Shown in pieces: positions 7,985 to 16,207 of a stretch of DNA of 64,000 bases. The translations under genes and the position numbers were made by a program. The notes beneath the pieces are model-generated. The model had not been told where the DNA came from. It saw nothing but the letters and a program-made list of their open reading frames with translations, and did not search any database. This DNA is from Stigmatella ashevillena (GTDB lineage Bacteria; Myxococcota; Myxococcia; Myxococcales; Myxococcaceae). Location of the stretch: NCBI RefSeq assembly GCF_028368975.1, contig NZ_JAQNDM010000002.1:5450425-5514424 (forward strand). Direction: 5' to 3'. Each line of letters starts with the position of its first letter. The stretch's first letter is position 1.

Positions 7985-10900
7985 TCGGCCATGCCCAGGT
8001 GGGGATTGAGGGCAAGCGCCTGCTCCAGCACCTTGCGCGCCTCGCTCCGCCAGCCTTCCCGCTGGGACACAGGTACCGGTGTCTCCGACAGCATCAGGAG
8101 CAAGCGCGCCCGCGCGGCGAGGGCCTGAGCCCAGTGGGGCCGCGCCGCCAGGGCCTCCTCGACCCGCGCCAGCCCCTCTTGCAGCACGGAAGAGGGATCC
8201 TTGCCCGTGTGCGCCAGCCATGCCGCCCAGGCGAGGTGCAGCCGCCCCAGGGCCAGGCGGTACTCGTGCCACTCGGGGTCCTTCTCGATCGCCCTCCGGA
8301 AGAAGCCCGCGGCCTGCTCGAAGTCCTCGCTCCGCGCCAGGCCTCGCTGGGCCCGCCAGCGCGCGCGGACGCCCTGCACCTCGCCCTCGTAGCGCAGCGC
8401 GAAGCCCAGCTGCGGGTTGAGCTCGAACGCCTGGTGCAGGGCCGCCTCGGCCTCATCGAGCCGCGGCCCCGGATCCCGGCCCTGCCGCAGCTCCCACAGC
8501 GCCAACGTGTGCTGCGCCTTGGCCACGTTCGCCCGGAACTGCGCCTGCCGGGGAATCCGCTCCAGGGCCTCCCGGAAGGACTCCAGGGCATTGCGGATGC
8601 TCTCGGAAGGGTCCTCGCCGCGCTGGCTCCGGTAGAGCCCCCGCCAGGCATGCACCTCGCCCAGGTTGTTGTAGGCAAAGCCCTGCTTGGGCGCCACGTC
8701 CCGGGCCTGCTCGAACGAGGCCTGGGCCACGTCCAGCAGCGCGAACGGATCCTGCCCCTCCTCCCACGCCAGCTCCGAGCGCCACAGCAGCGCGCCGCCC
8801 AAAGCGTTGTGGAACTGCGGCAGCTTCGCGTTGATGGCGAGCCCCTGGCGGTACAGCGCGATGGCCTTCTCCAGCTCCGGCGCCGCCGCGCCCCCGCGGT
8901 TGTACTGCCGCCGGGCCCGCCACTCGTGCACCTGGGCCCCGTAGTAGTAGGGCACATTGTTGCCCGCGTCGATGCCGCGCGCCCGTTCGAGCGCCTCCCG
9001 GGCCCGCTCCAAATCCGCGTCCGCGTCCACCGCCCGGGGGTGGGAGGCCCGCTTGAAGTACGCGGTCCCCAGGTTGACCCAGCCATCCACCGGCTTCGCG
9101 TCGAGCGCGATGGCCGCCTGGTACGCGGCAATCGCCTGGTCGCGGTGGGCCAGCGAGTCACTGCCCCCTTGGTCCTCGTAGTCCGCCCAGATCTTGAAGC
9201 TGTGCCCCAGTTCGATCTGAACCCCGTAGTCCCAGTTCGCCGGGGGAACGCGCTCGAAGGACTGGACCGCCTGGCGCAGTTGCTCGCCCGGATCCTCGCC
9301 GCGCTCCTGGCGGTAGCGCGCCCACAGGCGCAGGACCTGGGCCAGCTCGAGGGAGGGCTGCGACTCGCCGGGCGCCAGCACCTGGGCGGACCGCGCGGAG
9401 GCCAGGGCCTTCTCCACCAGGGGCAACACCTCGCCGCCCTGCTGCATGCGGAACTCGGCCAGCCGCCGGTGGAACTTGGACTCCAGCACCCGGGCCTTGA
9501 AGGAATCCGGCGCGGCGGTGAGCGCGTGCGCCAGCGCCTCCACGCCCCGCTCATAGTGGGGTTGCACCTCGCCCTGGCTGTAGAGCTCCAGGTGCAGGGA
9601 GGCCAGGTGCAGGGAGGCCAGGGCCGAATGCACGGCGGGCTCGCTCTCGCCAATGCGGGCCGCCTCGGAGTACGCCTGACCGGCGGACTCGATGTCGGCC
9701 AGCGCCCCGGGCCGGTCCCCTTGGTTGCGGCGCTGGAAGGCCCGCGCCTGGAAGATGTCTCCGCGCAGTTGGGGGCCCTCGTGGAACCAGGGGTAGGTGG
9801 TGCCCATGGCGTTCAGCTCGCTCAGCGCCTCCGCGTGACGCCCCTCGTAGAAGGCCATGAGCGCCGCCACGTAGTGCGGAGAGGGGGCATCGGCGCCCTC
9901 GCTCTGCCGCAGGTAGCCGAGGGCCGGATCCCGGTAGCGCTGCTCCAACGCCTGACGGCGAAGCTCGCGCTGCCCGGTGTCCCGGATGCGCTCCACTTCC
10001 AGCAGTTGCTCCTGGTAGAGCTGCCCCAGCGCGAGCGCCAGCGCATAGGCCACGCGCGCGTCGTGGTACCCCCCGCGCCAGGCGGCCTCGAGCCGGGGCA
10101 GGGCCCCCTCGGCATCCCCCAGCGCGAGCAGGGCGCGCCCCAGGGCATAGTTGCCGGGTGCCTGCGCCGGCTCGCCCCCCTGGCGGATCTCCTCTTCCAG
10201 GGCGGCCATGTCCTCCCGAAGGGCGCGGCGGTCCGGGCGCGTGTCGTGCAGCGGCGCCAGCGAAGCGTAGCGGGCCTGGGCCTCCATGCGCTCCACGCGC
10301 TCGGTGAAGCGGCGGGCGAGGCGCTCGCGCAACGCCACCTCGCGCTGGGTGAGCAGCGCCTGGGCCAGGGCGAGCAGCACGCCCAGCAGCGCCGCGGAGC
10401 CCAGCCCCACCACGAGCCGGTGCTTGCGCAGCTTCTTGCGCAGCCGGTACCCGGCCCCGGCCCTCCGTGCGCGCACGGGCTCGCCGGAGAGGAAGCGCTC
10501 CAGGTCCTCGGACAGGGCGCGCGCCGAGTCGTAGCGGGCCGTGCGGTCCTTCTCCAGACACTTGGAGACGATGGCCTCGAGGTCCACGGGGAGGCCGGGG
10601 ACGCGCTCCCGGAGCGGGCGAGGCTCCTCGGACTGGATGCGCTGGAGGAGCCCCAGCGCGTTGTCCGCTATGAAGGGCGGCACCCCCGCGAGCACCTGGT
10701 AGAGGGTGGCGCCCAGGCTGTAGACGTCCACGCGGAGATCCAACGCGCTGCCCTCACCCCGGGCCTGCTCGGGGGCCATGTAGTGGGGCGTTCCGAGCAC
10801 GTCGCCCGTGGCGGTGTGCTCCGCGTGCCAGTCACGCGCCAGGCCGAAGTCCATCACGTAGGGCTTGAGCGCCCCCTCCTCGGAGCGCTCGATGAGGATG

Positions 10901-11592
10901 TTAGAGGGCTTGAGGTCTCGGTGGATGAGACCGGCGCGGTGGGCGGCGTGGACCCCTTCGGCCACATCGCGGAGCACGCGCAGCTTCTGCTCCAGGGTGA
11001 GCTCGTGGGCGAGCTGGCCCAGGTGGCGCCCGTTCACGTACTGCATGGCGATGAAGGCGCGGCCTTGGACTTCGCCCACCTCGTACATCTCGCACACGCG
11101 CTCATGGAGCACGCGGGCCTGGGCGCGGGCCTCGGAGAGGAAGCGCTGGGCGAGCTCGGGCACGGCATCGCGCACGAACTTGAGCGCCACGTTGCGGCGC
11201 AGGCGCGGATCATACGCGAGGAACACCTGGCCCATGCCGCCTTGGCCGAGGAAGCGCACCGGCTGGTATCGGTCCCAGTGGGGCAGCGGGAAGGAGGGCT
11301 CCGAGGAGGACGGAGCAGGAACGCCCGGCTGGCGGGTGGCGGGGGCCTCGAAGGGCGAAGCGGGCGCGGGCGGAGGCGTGGGAGTGTCCTGAGGCTCGGT
11401 CCGGTTCCTCAAGGAGGAGAGGGTCTGCGGGGAGAGCTGTCCGCGCTCCAGGAGGAGTTCCAGGGGGCTGCGTTGCAGCCGGAGGGCCTCGGCGCGCAGG
11501 GCCTCCATCTCGCCCCGGGACAGAATGCCCTCGACCATCGCGAAGCGAAGCTCATCCTCGTACTCCGCTTGCCACGGGCCAGGTGGGCTCAC
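7975..11592 (-). CDS. Ser/Thr protein kinase with TPR sensor region
   Basis: A 1205-residue eukaryotic-type kinase. After about 90 residues of linker the kinase domain starts at YQPVRFLGQGGMGQVFLA (Gly loop), with ALKFV (ATP Lys), HRDLKPSN near residue 222, DFGLARDW and GTPHYMAPEQARG. A single membrane helix (VGLGSAALLGVLLALAQALL) lies near residues 393-415. The remaining roughly 790 residues are helical TPR-like repeats (for example AIALYRQGLAINAKLPQFHNALG and similar units), probably extracytoplasmic protein-protein interaction surface. All catalytic motifs are intact. The frame is open to 11724, but the GTG at 11592 (VSPPGPWQAEYEDELRF) fits the family N-terminus; only a TATATG-like element and no ribosome site precede it, so a leaderless message is possible. 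The gene converges on the small sigma-54 target gene. Confidence 0.88.
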   Translation of the reverse strand: MSPPGPWQAEYEDELRFAMVEGILSRGEMEALRAEALRLQRSPLELLLERGQLSPQTLSSLRNRTEPQDTPTPPPAPASPFEAPATRQPGVPAPSSSEPSFPLPHWDRYQPVRFLGQGGMGQVFLAYDPRLRRNVALKFVRDAVPELAQRFLSEARAQARVLHERVCEMYEVGEVQGRAFIAMQYVNGRHLGQLAHELTLEQKLRVLRDVAEGVHAAHRAGLIHRDLKPSNILIERSEEGALKPYVMDFGLARDWHAEHTATGDVLGTPHYMAPEQARGEGSALDLRVDVYSLGATLYQVLAGVPPFIADNALGLLQRIQSEEPRPLRERVPGLPVDLEAIVSKCLEKDRTARYDSARALSEDLERFLSGEPVRARRAGAGYRLRKKLRKHRLVVGLGSAALLGVLLALAQALLTQREVALRERLARRFTERVERMEAQARYASLAPLHDTRPDRRALREDMAALEEEIRQGGEPAQAPGNYALGRALLALGDAEGALPRLEAAWRGGYHDARVAYALALALGQLYQEQLLEVERIRDTGQRELRRQALEQRYRDPALGYLRQSEGADAPSPHYVAALMAFYEGRHAEALSELNAMGTTYPWFHEGPQLRGDIFQARAFQRRNQGDRPGALADIESAGQAYSEAARIGESEPAVHSALASLHLASLHLELYSQGEVQPHYERGVEALAHALTAAPDSFKARVLESKFHRRLAEFRMQQGGEVLPLVEKALASARSAQVLAPGESQPSLELAQVLRLWARYRQERGEDPGEQLRQAVQSFERVPPANWDYGVQIELGHSFKIWADYEDQGGSDSLAHRDQAIAAYQAAIALDAKPVDGWVNLGTAYFKRASHPRAVDADADLERAREALERARGIDAGNNVPYYYGAQVHEWRARRQYNRGGAAAPELEKAIALYRQGLAINAKLPQFHNALGGALLWRSELAWEEGQDPFALLDVAQASFEQARDVAPKQGFAYNNLGEVHAWRGLYRSQRGEDPSESIRNALESFREALERIPRQAQFRANVAKAQHTLALWELRQGRDPGPRLDEAEAALHQAFELNPQLGFALRYEGEVQGVRARWRAQRGLARSEDFEQAAGFFRRAIEKDPEWHEYRLALGRLHLAWAAWLAHTGKDPSSVLQEGLARVEEALAARPHWAQALAARARLLLMLSETPVPVSQREGWRSEARKVLEQALALNPHLGMAEEP

Positions 11593-12029
11593 ACGCGGAG
11601 CATATAATGATGCAGGTCCGGGCACGCTCCTTGCCGACCGCGTGGACGGGCAATGCGCTGGGCAGCAAGGCGCATGGCCAGCGCATCCAAGCCTGAGCCA
11701 TGGACCGGCGACTCTTGAGACCACCCGGAAGCCTAGAAACTGTGCTGAGGCTCTTCTGATGACGGCTCGTGGGCTGTTCGCCTCTTGCAGTTACGGTGTT
11801 TTTAGCGAAGGTTTTCCTGGAAAAAGCCCCGTGAGCGAGCAGCCAAGCAAGAGACTCTCCTAGGAAGTTCCAACTATTCCAGCAACTTAGCGCCAATCTG
11901 GCTACCCAGCCAGCAGACTACACAAACCTGCTTGCGTTTGCGTCGATTATACTTATTCTCACGTACAAGCCCGCGAGCGCATGCGTAGTCCCGCGCGTTT
12001 GGACGGCGCGTCCGGCCATGGAGAGTCCC
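11593..12029. other. Intergenic region, left edge of accessory island
   Basis: About 435 bases lie between the kinase-TPR start and the antitoxin gene. I see no convincing gene; the short open frames have atypical composition. The right half (11880-11960) is clearly AT-richer than the flanks and carries TATACT at 11948-11953, a possible -10 element for the toxin-antitoxin operon, without a good -35 at 17 bases. GGTTTTCC/GGAAAAAGCC near 11810-11830 is a weak hairpin. Confidence 0.4.
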
Positions 12030-12533
12030 ATGACTTCGCCCACGGATGTTCTTTCCCCTCTTGGCACTCCACGCGTTTCAGAGCCAGTCAGCGTCCGTGA
12101 CGCGGCATTGTCCCAAGTTCAGCAGCTCGCGCAGCTCATCACTCAAGAACTGCGCGGCCACGAGAACCAACCGCTCTTCTCACTGCTTGGGCCCCGTCAT
12201 GAGTCCATGCCCCTGCCGACAGACGTGCTCCATCTGCTCCAGCAACTTCTCGCCATTCTTGCGTCTGGTGACGCCGTCACGGTGGTGCCCGTTCACAAGG
12301 AGCTGACAACTCAGCAAGCCGCCAATCTCCTCAACGTTTCACGTCAGTATCTCGTGCAACTGCTCGATGAAGGGAAGATCCCCTTCCGGCGGACGGGCTC
12401 TCATCGGCGCATTTACAGCAAAGACGTGCTCGAATACCGCGCGCGGCGGAAACCGGATCGGCGCGCACAACTCGACGCGATGATTCAGGAAACCCAAGAG
12501 GCAGGAGGGTATCCCGAGTTCGAGCAGCCGTAG
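12030..12533 (+). CDS. HTH (excisionase-type) antitoxin of a PIN toxin
   Basis: A 167-residue protein with an N-terminal helical region (about residues 25-90) and a C-terminal MerR/excisionase-like helix-turn-helix: ELTTQQAANLLNVSRQYLVQ and EGKIPFRRTGSHRRI, followed by a basic ARRKPDRRAQL tail. This architecture is the usual antitoxin partner of PIN_3-type toxins. GGAGAG lies six bases before the ATG at 12030; the ATG at 12018 has no ribosome site. The PIN gene begins 16 bases downstream, so they are one operon. By analogy it would neutralise the toxin and bind its own promoter. Confidence 0.85.
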   Translation: MTSPTDVLSPLGTPRVSEPVSVRDAALSQVQQLAQLITQELRGHENQPLFSLLGPRHESMPLPTDVLHLLQQLLAILASGDAVTVVPVHKELTTQQAANLLNVSRQYLVQLLDEGKIPFRRTGSHRRIYSKDVLEYRARRKPDRRAQLDAMIQETQEAGGYPEFEQP

Positions 12534-12549
12534 AGGGAAAACGCTGCCC

Positions 12550-13077
12550 GTGATTTACGCTCCGTTCCCAGTCATCCTTGATGCGAACGTTCTGATTTCT
12601 CTCAGCATTTGCGACACCTTCTTGGGAGCAGCCGACGAGGGTCTGATCCAGATCTACTGGACGGAACATATCCTGGAGGAGACACGCCGGAACCTCGTCA
12701 AAGCCATCTGTCTGCCAGAGGCACACGCCGCCAAACGCATCGCCGCCATGAAGCAGGCCTTCCCTGAAGCGATGGTCACAGGGCACGAATGGCTCATTCC
12801 CGCGATGAGAAATGCCGAGAAAGACCGGCATGTGCTCGCCGCAGCCGTGCATGCCAAGGCGCAGACAATCGTGACGAACAATCTGCGCGATTTTCAAGAA
12901 GAGCACTTACCGGTCGGCATTCAGGCCCAGACTCCCGACACCTTCCTTCAACATCTGCTCAGTCATGATCGAAAGGCCATGCTGGAGTTGCTGCATGCTC
13001 AGCGCTTCTGCCTCTGTCCCCCAACACAGAACGATGAGTGTCTGGTGAGGTACAACGAACCGCCCCTGGACTGGTGA
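12550..13077 (+). CDS. PIN-domain ribonuclease toxin with a replaced C-terminus
   Basis: A 175-residue PIN-fold protein starting at GTG. Acidic catalytic motifs are present: VILDANVLIS (Asp11), a conserved Glu in TEHILEETRRNL, DRHVLAAAVHAKAQ, and TNNLRDF with the last Asp. Family members are RNases kept silent by the upstream HTH antitoxin. The residues after about LLHAQR are odd: the end DECLVRYNEPPLDW is closely related to EECLARYDEPLSDW, the end of the DUSAM protein at 13893-14687. The original C-terminal region therefore seems to have been cut off and replaced by the tail of a duplicated DUSAM gene. Toxicity and antitoxin binding may be altered; the catalytic core looks complete. Confidence 0.8.
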   Translation: MIYAPFPVILDANVLISLSICDTFLGAADEGLIQIYWTEHILEETRRNLVKAICLPEAHAAKRIAAMKQAFPEAMVTGHEWLIPAMRNAEKDRHVLAAAVHAKAQTIVTNNLRDFQEEHLPVGIQAQTPDTFLQHLLSHDRKAMLELLHAQRFCLCPPTQNDECLVRYNEPPLDW

Positions 13078-13492
13078 CATCCCGGTGCACTCCCTCTTCC
13101 CCGTGCGTCGCCTCCAGCGCTCGCGCCACCTGTCCCAGCACCCTCAACACTTCTCTCGACGTGCGCGCCTGCCTTGCTCCCCACGCGTACAACGACTCCC
13201 CTTCCACCCACTCCATCACCACGTACGGGAACACGCCTCCCCCCGGCATCTCCCATCCTCCTCTCGCGTGAAGCCTCGGCACTGAGTCATGCCGGATGCG
13301 TGAGAGCAACTCCGCCTCCCTCTCGAAGCGTGGATCCCTCTCATGCAGCGCCAGCTTCAACGCATACGGCCCTCCGGCCCCCTCTTTCACGGACTCCACC
13401 CGATACACCGCGCCATAGGAGCCATGGCCCTCTCGGCTCACCACTCGCCAGGCGCCTATCCGCGTCTCGGGTTCCAGCCTGTCGGGCGTCAC
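13078..13492 (-). pseudogene. Truncated Ser/Thr kinase (N-lobe to catalytic loop)
   Basis: This is a nearly identical copy of the 5' part of the kinase gene at 14725-16122. It begins VTPDRLEPETRIGAWRVV, keeps the Gly loop GHGSYGAVYRV, ALKLALHERDPRFE and VMEWVEGESLY, and breaks off exactly after GVHRDV, where the intact copy continues KGDN. Beyond this point the frame runs antisense through the PIN gene to a stop at 12959. Without the catalytic Asn, DFG and C-lobe it cannot be an active kinase. The breakpoint coincides with the PIN stop codon and matches a deletion of the stretch equivalent to 14688-15677 in the intact locus. Confidence 0.8.
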
Positions 13493-13552
13493 TCCCCTCA
13501 GTGTAAAGACCGGCCAGACTTCTTGGCTCAAGCGCCTACCTGCTGGAACACC

Positions 13553-13873
13553 ATGAGCTGCTGTATCCAGAACAACCCACTCACGGCTGTGTCCAGTTGC
13601 GGCGCAGATCCCTTGGAAGCTGCGAAGATCCTCAAAACGTTGGAGGAGCTCAACGAGGCCACACAGACCGCCACCGTGAAGGGAACCGACGAGCCCGACC
13701 GCGAAGAGGAGGGAGAAGGGGAAGGCGAAGGCACACCGGAGTGGAAGAAGAAGTGTATGGCGTACTACGTGGACTGCCAACAAGACGGCTGGACAGGCCG
13801 CTGTGGCGATTGCTTCAGGTATTGTGAAGGTCAGCGGGGGAAGTGGCCGTTCAAGAAGTGCCACGAGCGGTAG
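13553..13873 (+). CDS. Small Cys-rich protein, orphan toxin-like module
   Basis: A 106-residue protein starting MSCCIQNNPLTAVSSCG, with a highly acidic low-complexity stretch (GEGEGEGTPE) near residues 55-65 and a C-terminal Cys-rich module: KKCMAYYVDCQQDGWTGRC, then CGDCFRYCEG and KWPFKKC. The same cysteine and WP spacing occurs in the lipoprotein gene at 35993-36514, which carries a lipoprotein signal. This copy has none, and the DNA just upstream belongs to the broken kinase, so the 5' part of a longer gene was probably lost. The DUSAM gene follows after 19 bases and may be its immunity or partner gene. No family name is recognised; toxin function is inference from context. Confidence 0.6.
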   Translation: MSCCIQNNPLTAVSSCGADPLEAAKILKTLEELNEATQTATVKGTDEPDREEEGEGEGEGTPEWKKKCMAYYVDCQQDGWTGRCGDCFRYCEGQRGKWPFKKCHER

Positions 13874-13892
13874 CAGGAGAGGCCGGAGCATC

Positions 13893-14687
13893 ATGACCGA
13901 AGAGAACAAGCCCGATTGGGGTCCCATCCGAGGGCTGGCCCGGCGGGTTCTAGAGCGGGGCGATGCGCTGGAACTCAGTGACGACACGCGCAGGCTCTTG
14001 GACGAGGGGGCCCGGGAAGTCGCCATCCCTCCCCAAGACGTGGAGGACGCCTTGCGCAGCGTCCCTTCGGCAACCACCCTCCTCCGGGAAATCTGGCGTC
14101 GACTGGAGGGCGGCGAGGAGCGGCTGTCGGACGTCACTTACCGGGCGTATCGCCTCCGGGACCGAGGCGATTTCAAGGCGGCTCGGCAGTTGATGGAGGA
14201 AGCCCTCTCGATCGAGCCCGTGCCCCTGTACCGGCAGATTGCAGAGACCGTGCTTGCGAATCTGACAAGGCTCGAGGCGGTTGCGGAGAACGGGCACGTT
14301 GAAGCGGACTTTCAACCGTGGGAGCAGCTCCGTGTCCTGGCTCGACGGGTTCAGCATGGGAAACCTCTGGAACTGAGTGATGGCCTCCGCGACTTCATGC
14401 GGCAGACCGCCCCGTCCGTGGCCATCCGCGAGACCGAAGCGGCAGAGGCCCTCGTGACCGCGGAGGGCGCCCAGGCGCTCCTGACGCAGATGCTGGAGCG
14501 CATCGAGGACGGCAAGCAACGCATCACGCAGGCCCTCTCCCGGATGACGGCCTGCCGGGAAGCGGGGGACCGCGACGGTGCTCTTCAAGCACTGCGCGAC
14601 GTTCTCACGGTAGAGATCGTCCCAACGTATCGCCAGATGGCCGAAGAGTGCTTGGCGAGGTACGACGAACCGCTTTCGGACTGGTGA
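13893..14687 (+). CDS. DUSAM domain protein (two repeats)
   Basis: A 264-residue soluble helical protein made of two tandem DUSAM-type units. Each has a start like GLARRVLERGDALELSDDTR (repeat 2: VLARRVQHGKPLELSDGLRD), an Ala/Glu-rich centre with VAI and a final segment PLYRQIAETVLANL / PTYRQMAEECLARYDE. DUSAM (DUF2379) is a myxobacterial paralogous family, often next to variable secreted or toxin-like proteins; its biochemical role is unknown. The ATG at 13893 has CCGGAG upstream. The very end of this gene has a related copy at about 13032-13077, now forming the tail of the PIN toxin. Confidence 0.8.
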   Translation: MTEENKPDWGPIRGLARRVLERGDALELSDDTRRLLDEGAREVAIPPQDVEDALRSVPSATTLLREIWRRLEGGEERLSDVTYRAYRLRDRGDFKAARQLMEEALSIEPVPLYRQIAETVLANLTRLEAVAENGHVEADFQPWEQLRVLARRVQHGKPLELSDGLRDFMRQTAPSVAIRETEAAEALVTAEGAQALLTQMLERIEDGKQRITQALSRMTACREAGDRDGALQALRDVLTVEIVPTYRQMAEECLARYDEPLSDW

Positions 14688-14724
14688 TTGCCTCTCGACG
14701 CGATGTTCTTGAGGCCGACGCTGC

Positions 14725-16122
14725 TCATTCCGAAGTGGAGGGACGGCGAAGCTCCAACACAGGGACGTAACAGCCTCCCTGCCAATCGAACGTGTTGTCT
14801 CCGCAGGGTGGCTGGGGTGCCTCCCGAGGAAGCAGCCAACAGCCTCCGTTGATCTCCTTCTCGTACTGCTGGCCGCACGGTGGACGGCGCTGCCCCGGAA
14901 ACGGCTTCTTGGGCATCCCCAGCCCTACCCCTGCCTGACCGGTTTCAACCAGCCCTCCGTCCAAGGCCAACGGACGTGCGACCTCCGCGAGCCCTACCCT
15001 CTTCTCGTCCGTCCGCCTCTCCCCCTCTCTGCCTTCCACCGACAGCCTTCCTCCCATCCACCCCATCCCCACCGCCAGACAAACTCCCACTGCCCACCCC
15101 ATCCACGGCTTCCACGGAGACGTAAGGCGCGGCGGCATGAGCCGCACCTTCGGCTTCGCCGGCGCCTGCTCATCTCTCGACCCTCTCCTTGGCCCAATGG
15201 GTTGGTCCGCCTCCGGCCCTGCATTCTTCTCCGCGTTCTCCAACTGCTCCGCTACCTCGGACGCACTTCCCCGCTCGAATGGCTCTTCGCTCAGCATCTG
15301 CCGGATGAGCCCCGCAAGCTCCGGCGCCAGCGAACCCCACCTCTCCGGCTCCTCCCACCCGGGCGACACGAACTCGTACCCCTCCTCCATCTGCTTCAGC
15401 TCCACCTCCGGCGGATACCGGCCCGCCACCAGCCGGTACGCCGTCACTCCCAGCGCATACACATCATCCGCTGGCAGCGCCTCGTAACGTGCCATCGGCT
15501 GCTTGCGACTCTCCCACTGGAAGCGCAGCGACTCCGGGCTGTAGTACTGCGGCGTTCCCGGCGGCGGCGGTTGCCTCGTCAGCACTGGCGCCCTCCGGTA
15601 ATTGCACGAGCCGAAGTCCATCAACACCGCTCGGCCATCCGCGCTCCTCACGCGAATGTTGTCCCCCTTCACGTCTCGGTGCACTCCCTCCTCCCCGTGC
15701 GTCGCCTCCAGCGCTCGCGCCACCTGCCCCAGCACCCTCAACACCTCTCTCGACGTGCGCGCCTGCCTCGCTCCCCACTCGTACAGCGACTCCCCTTCCA
15801 CCCACTCCATCACCACGTACGGGAACACGCCTCCCCCCGGCATCTCCCATCCTCCTCTCGCGTGGAGCCTCGGCACTGAGTCATGCAGGATGCGTGAGAG
15901 CAGCTCTGCCTCCCTCTCGAACCGTGGATCCCGCTCATGCAGCGCCAGCTTCAACGCATATGGCCCTCCGGCTCTCGGCTCCACCGGCTCCACTCGGTAC
16001 ACCGCTCCATACGAGCCATGGCCCTCTCGGCTCACCACTCGCCAAGCGCCTATCCGCGTCTCGGGTTCTAGGCTGTCGGGCGTCACTCCCCTCAGCGTAG
16101 CCTCACACCCTTTCCCTTCCAA
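14725..16122 (-). CDS. Membrane Ser/Thr protein kinase with Cys-rich tail
   Basis: A complete eukaryotic-type kinase, about 453-465 residues. Motifs: GHGSYGAVYRV Gly loop, ALKLAL, HRDVKGDN, a DFGS metal-binding motif, and GTPQYYSPES. A membrane helix (WAVGVCLAVGMGWMGG) follows, then an outer tail holding two copies of a PPCG-x7-8-GGC-W/Y-x-P element (PPCGQQYEKEINGGCWLLP and PPCGDNTFDWQGGCYVPV). Such tails are frequent on myxobacterial kinases of this subfamily. The start is uncertain: TTG at 16122 has no good ribosome site, while GTG at 16086 (VTPDSLEPETR) matches the usual family N-terminus and the start of homology to the broken copy at 13078-13492. The SitA-like toxin gene is divergent, about 86 bases from the TTG. 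Confidence 0.85.
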   Translation of the reverse strand: MEGKGCEATLRGVTPDSLEPETRIGAWRVVSREGHGSYGAVYRVEPVEPRAGGPYALKLALHERDPRFEREAELLSRILHDSVPRLHARGGWEMPGGGVFPYVVMEWVEGESLYEWGARQARTSREVLRVLGQVARALEATHGEEGVHRDVKGDNIRVRSADGRAVLMDFGSCNYRRAPVLTRQPPPPGTPQYYSPESLRFQWESRKQPMARYEALPADDVYALGVTAYRLVAGRYPPEVELKQMEEGYEFVSPGWEEPERWGSLAPELAGLIRQMLSEEPFERGSASEVAEQLENAEKNAGPEADQPIGPRRGSRDEQAPAKPKVRLMPPRLTSPWKPWMGWAVGVCLAVGMGWMGGRLSVEGREGERRTDEKRVGLAEVARPLALDGGLVETGQAGVGLGMPKKPFPGQRRPPCGQQYEKEINGGCWLLPREAPQPPCGDNTFDWQGGCYVPVLELRRPSTSE

Positions 16123-16207
16123 TCTTCAGAAGCACGTCCAAGTCCGCGAGGTTCTCTCTCTTTGGTACGGCGGTCTATTCTGCTCTCCACTCAAGAGGGG
16201 GTGACCC

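Noticed and set aside
8000-11600. Very long open frame on the plus strand (about 1200 codons) antisense to the kinase-TPR gene
   Set aside because: It is a shadow of the high-GC codon pattern of the kinase gene; no domains, low-complexity composition rich in Arg, Gly and Pro.
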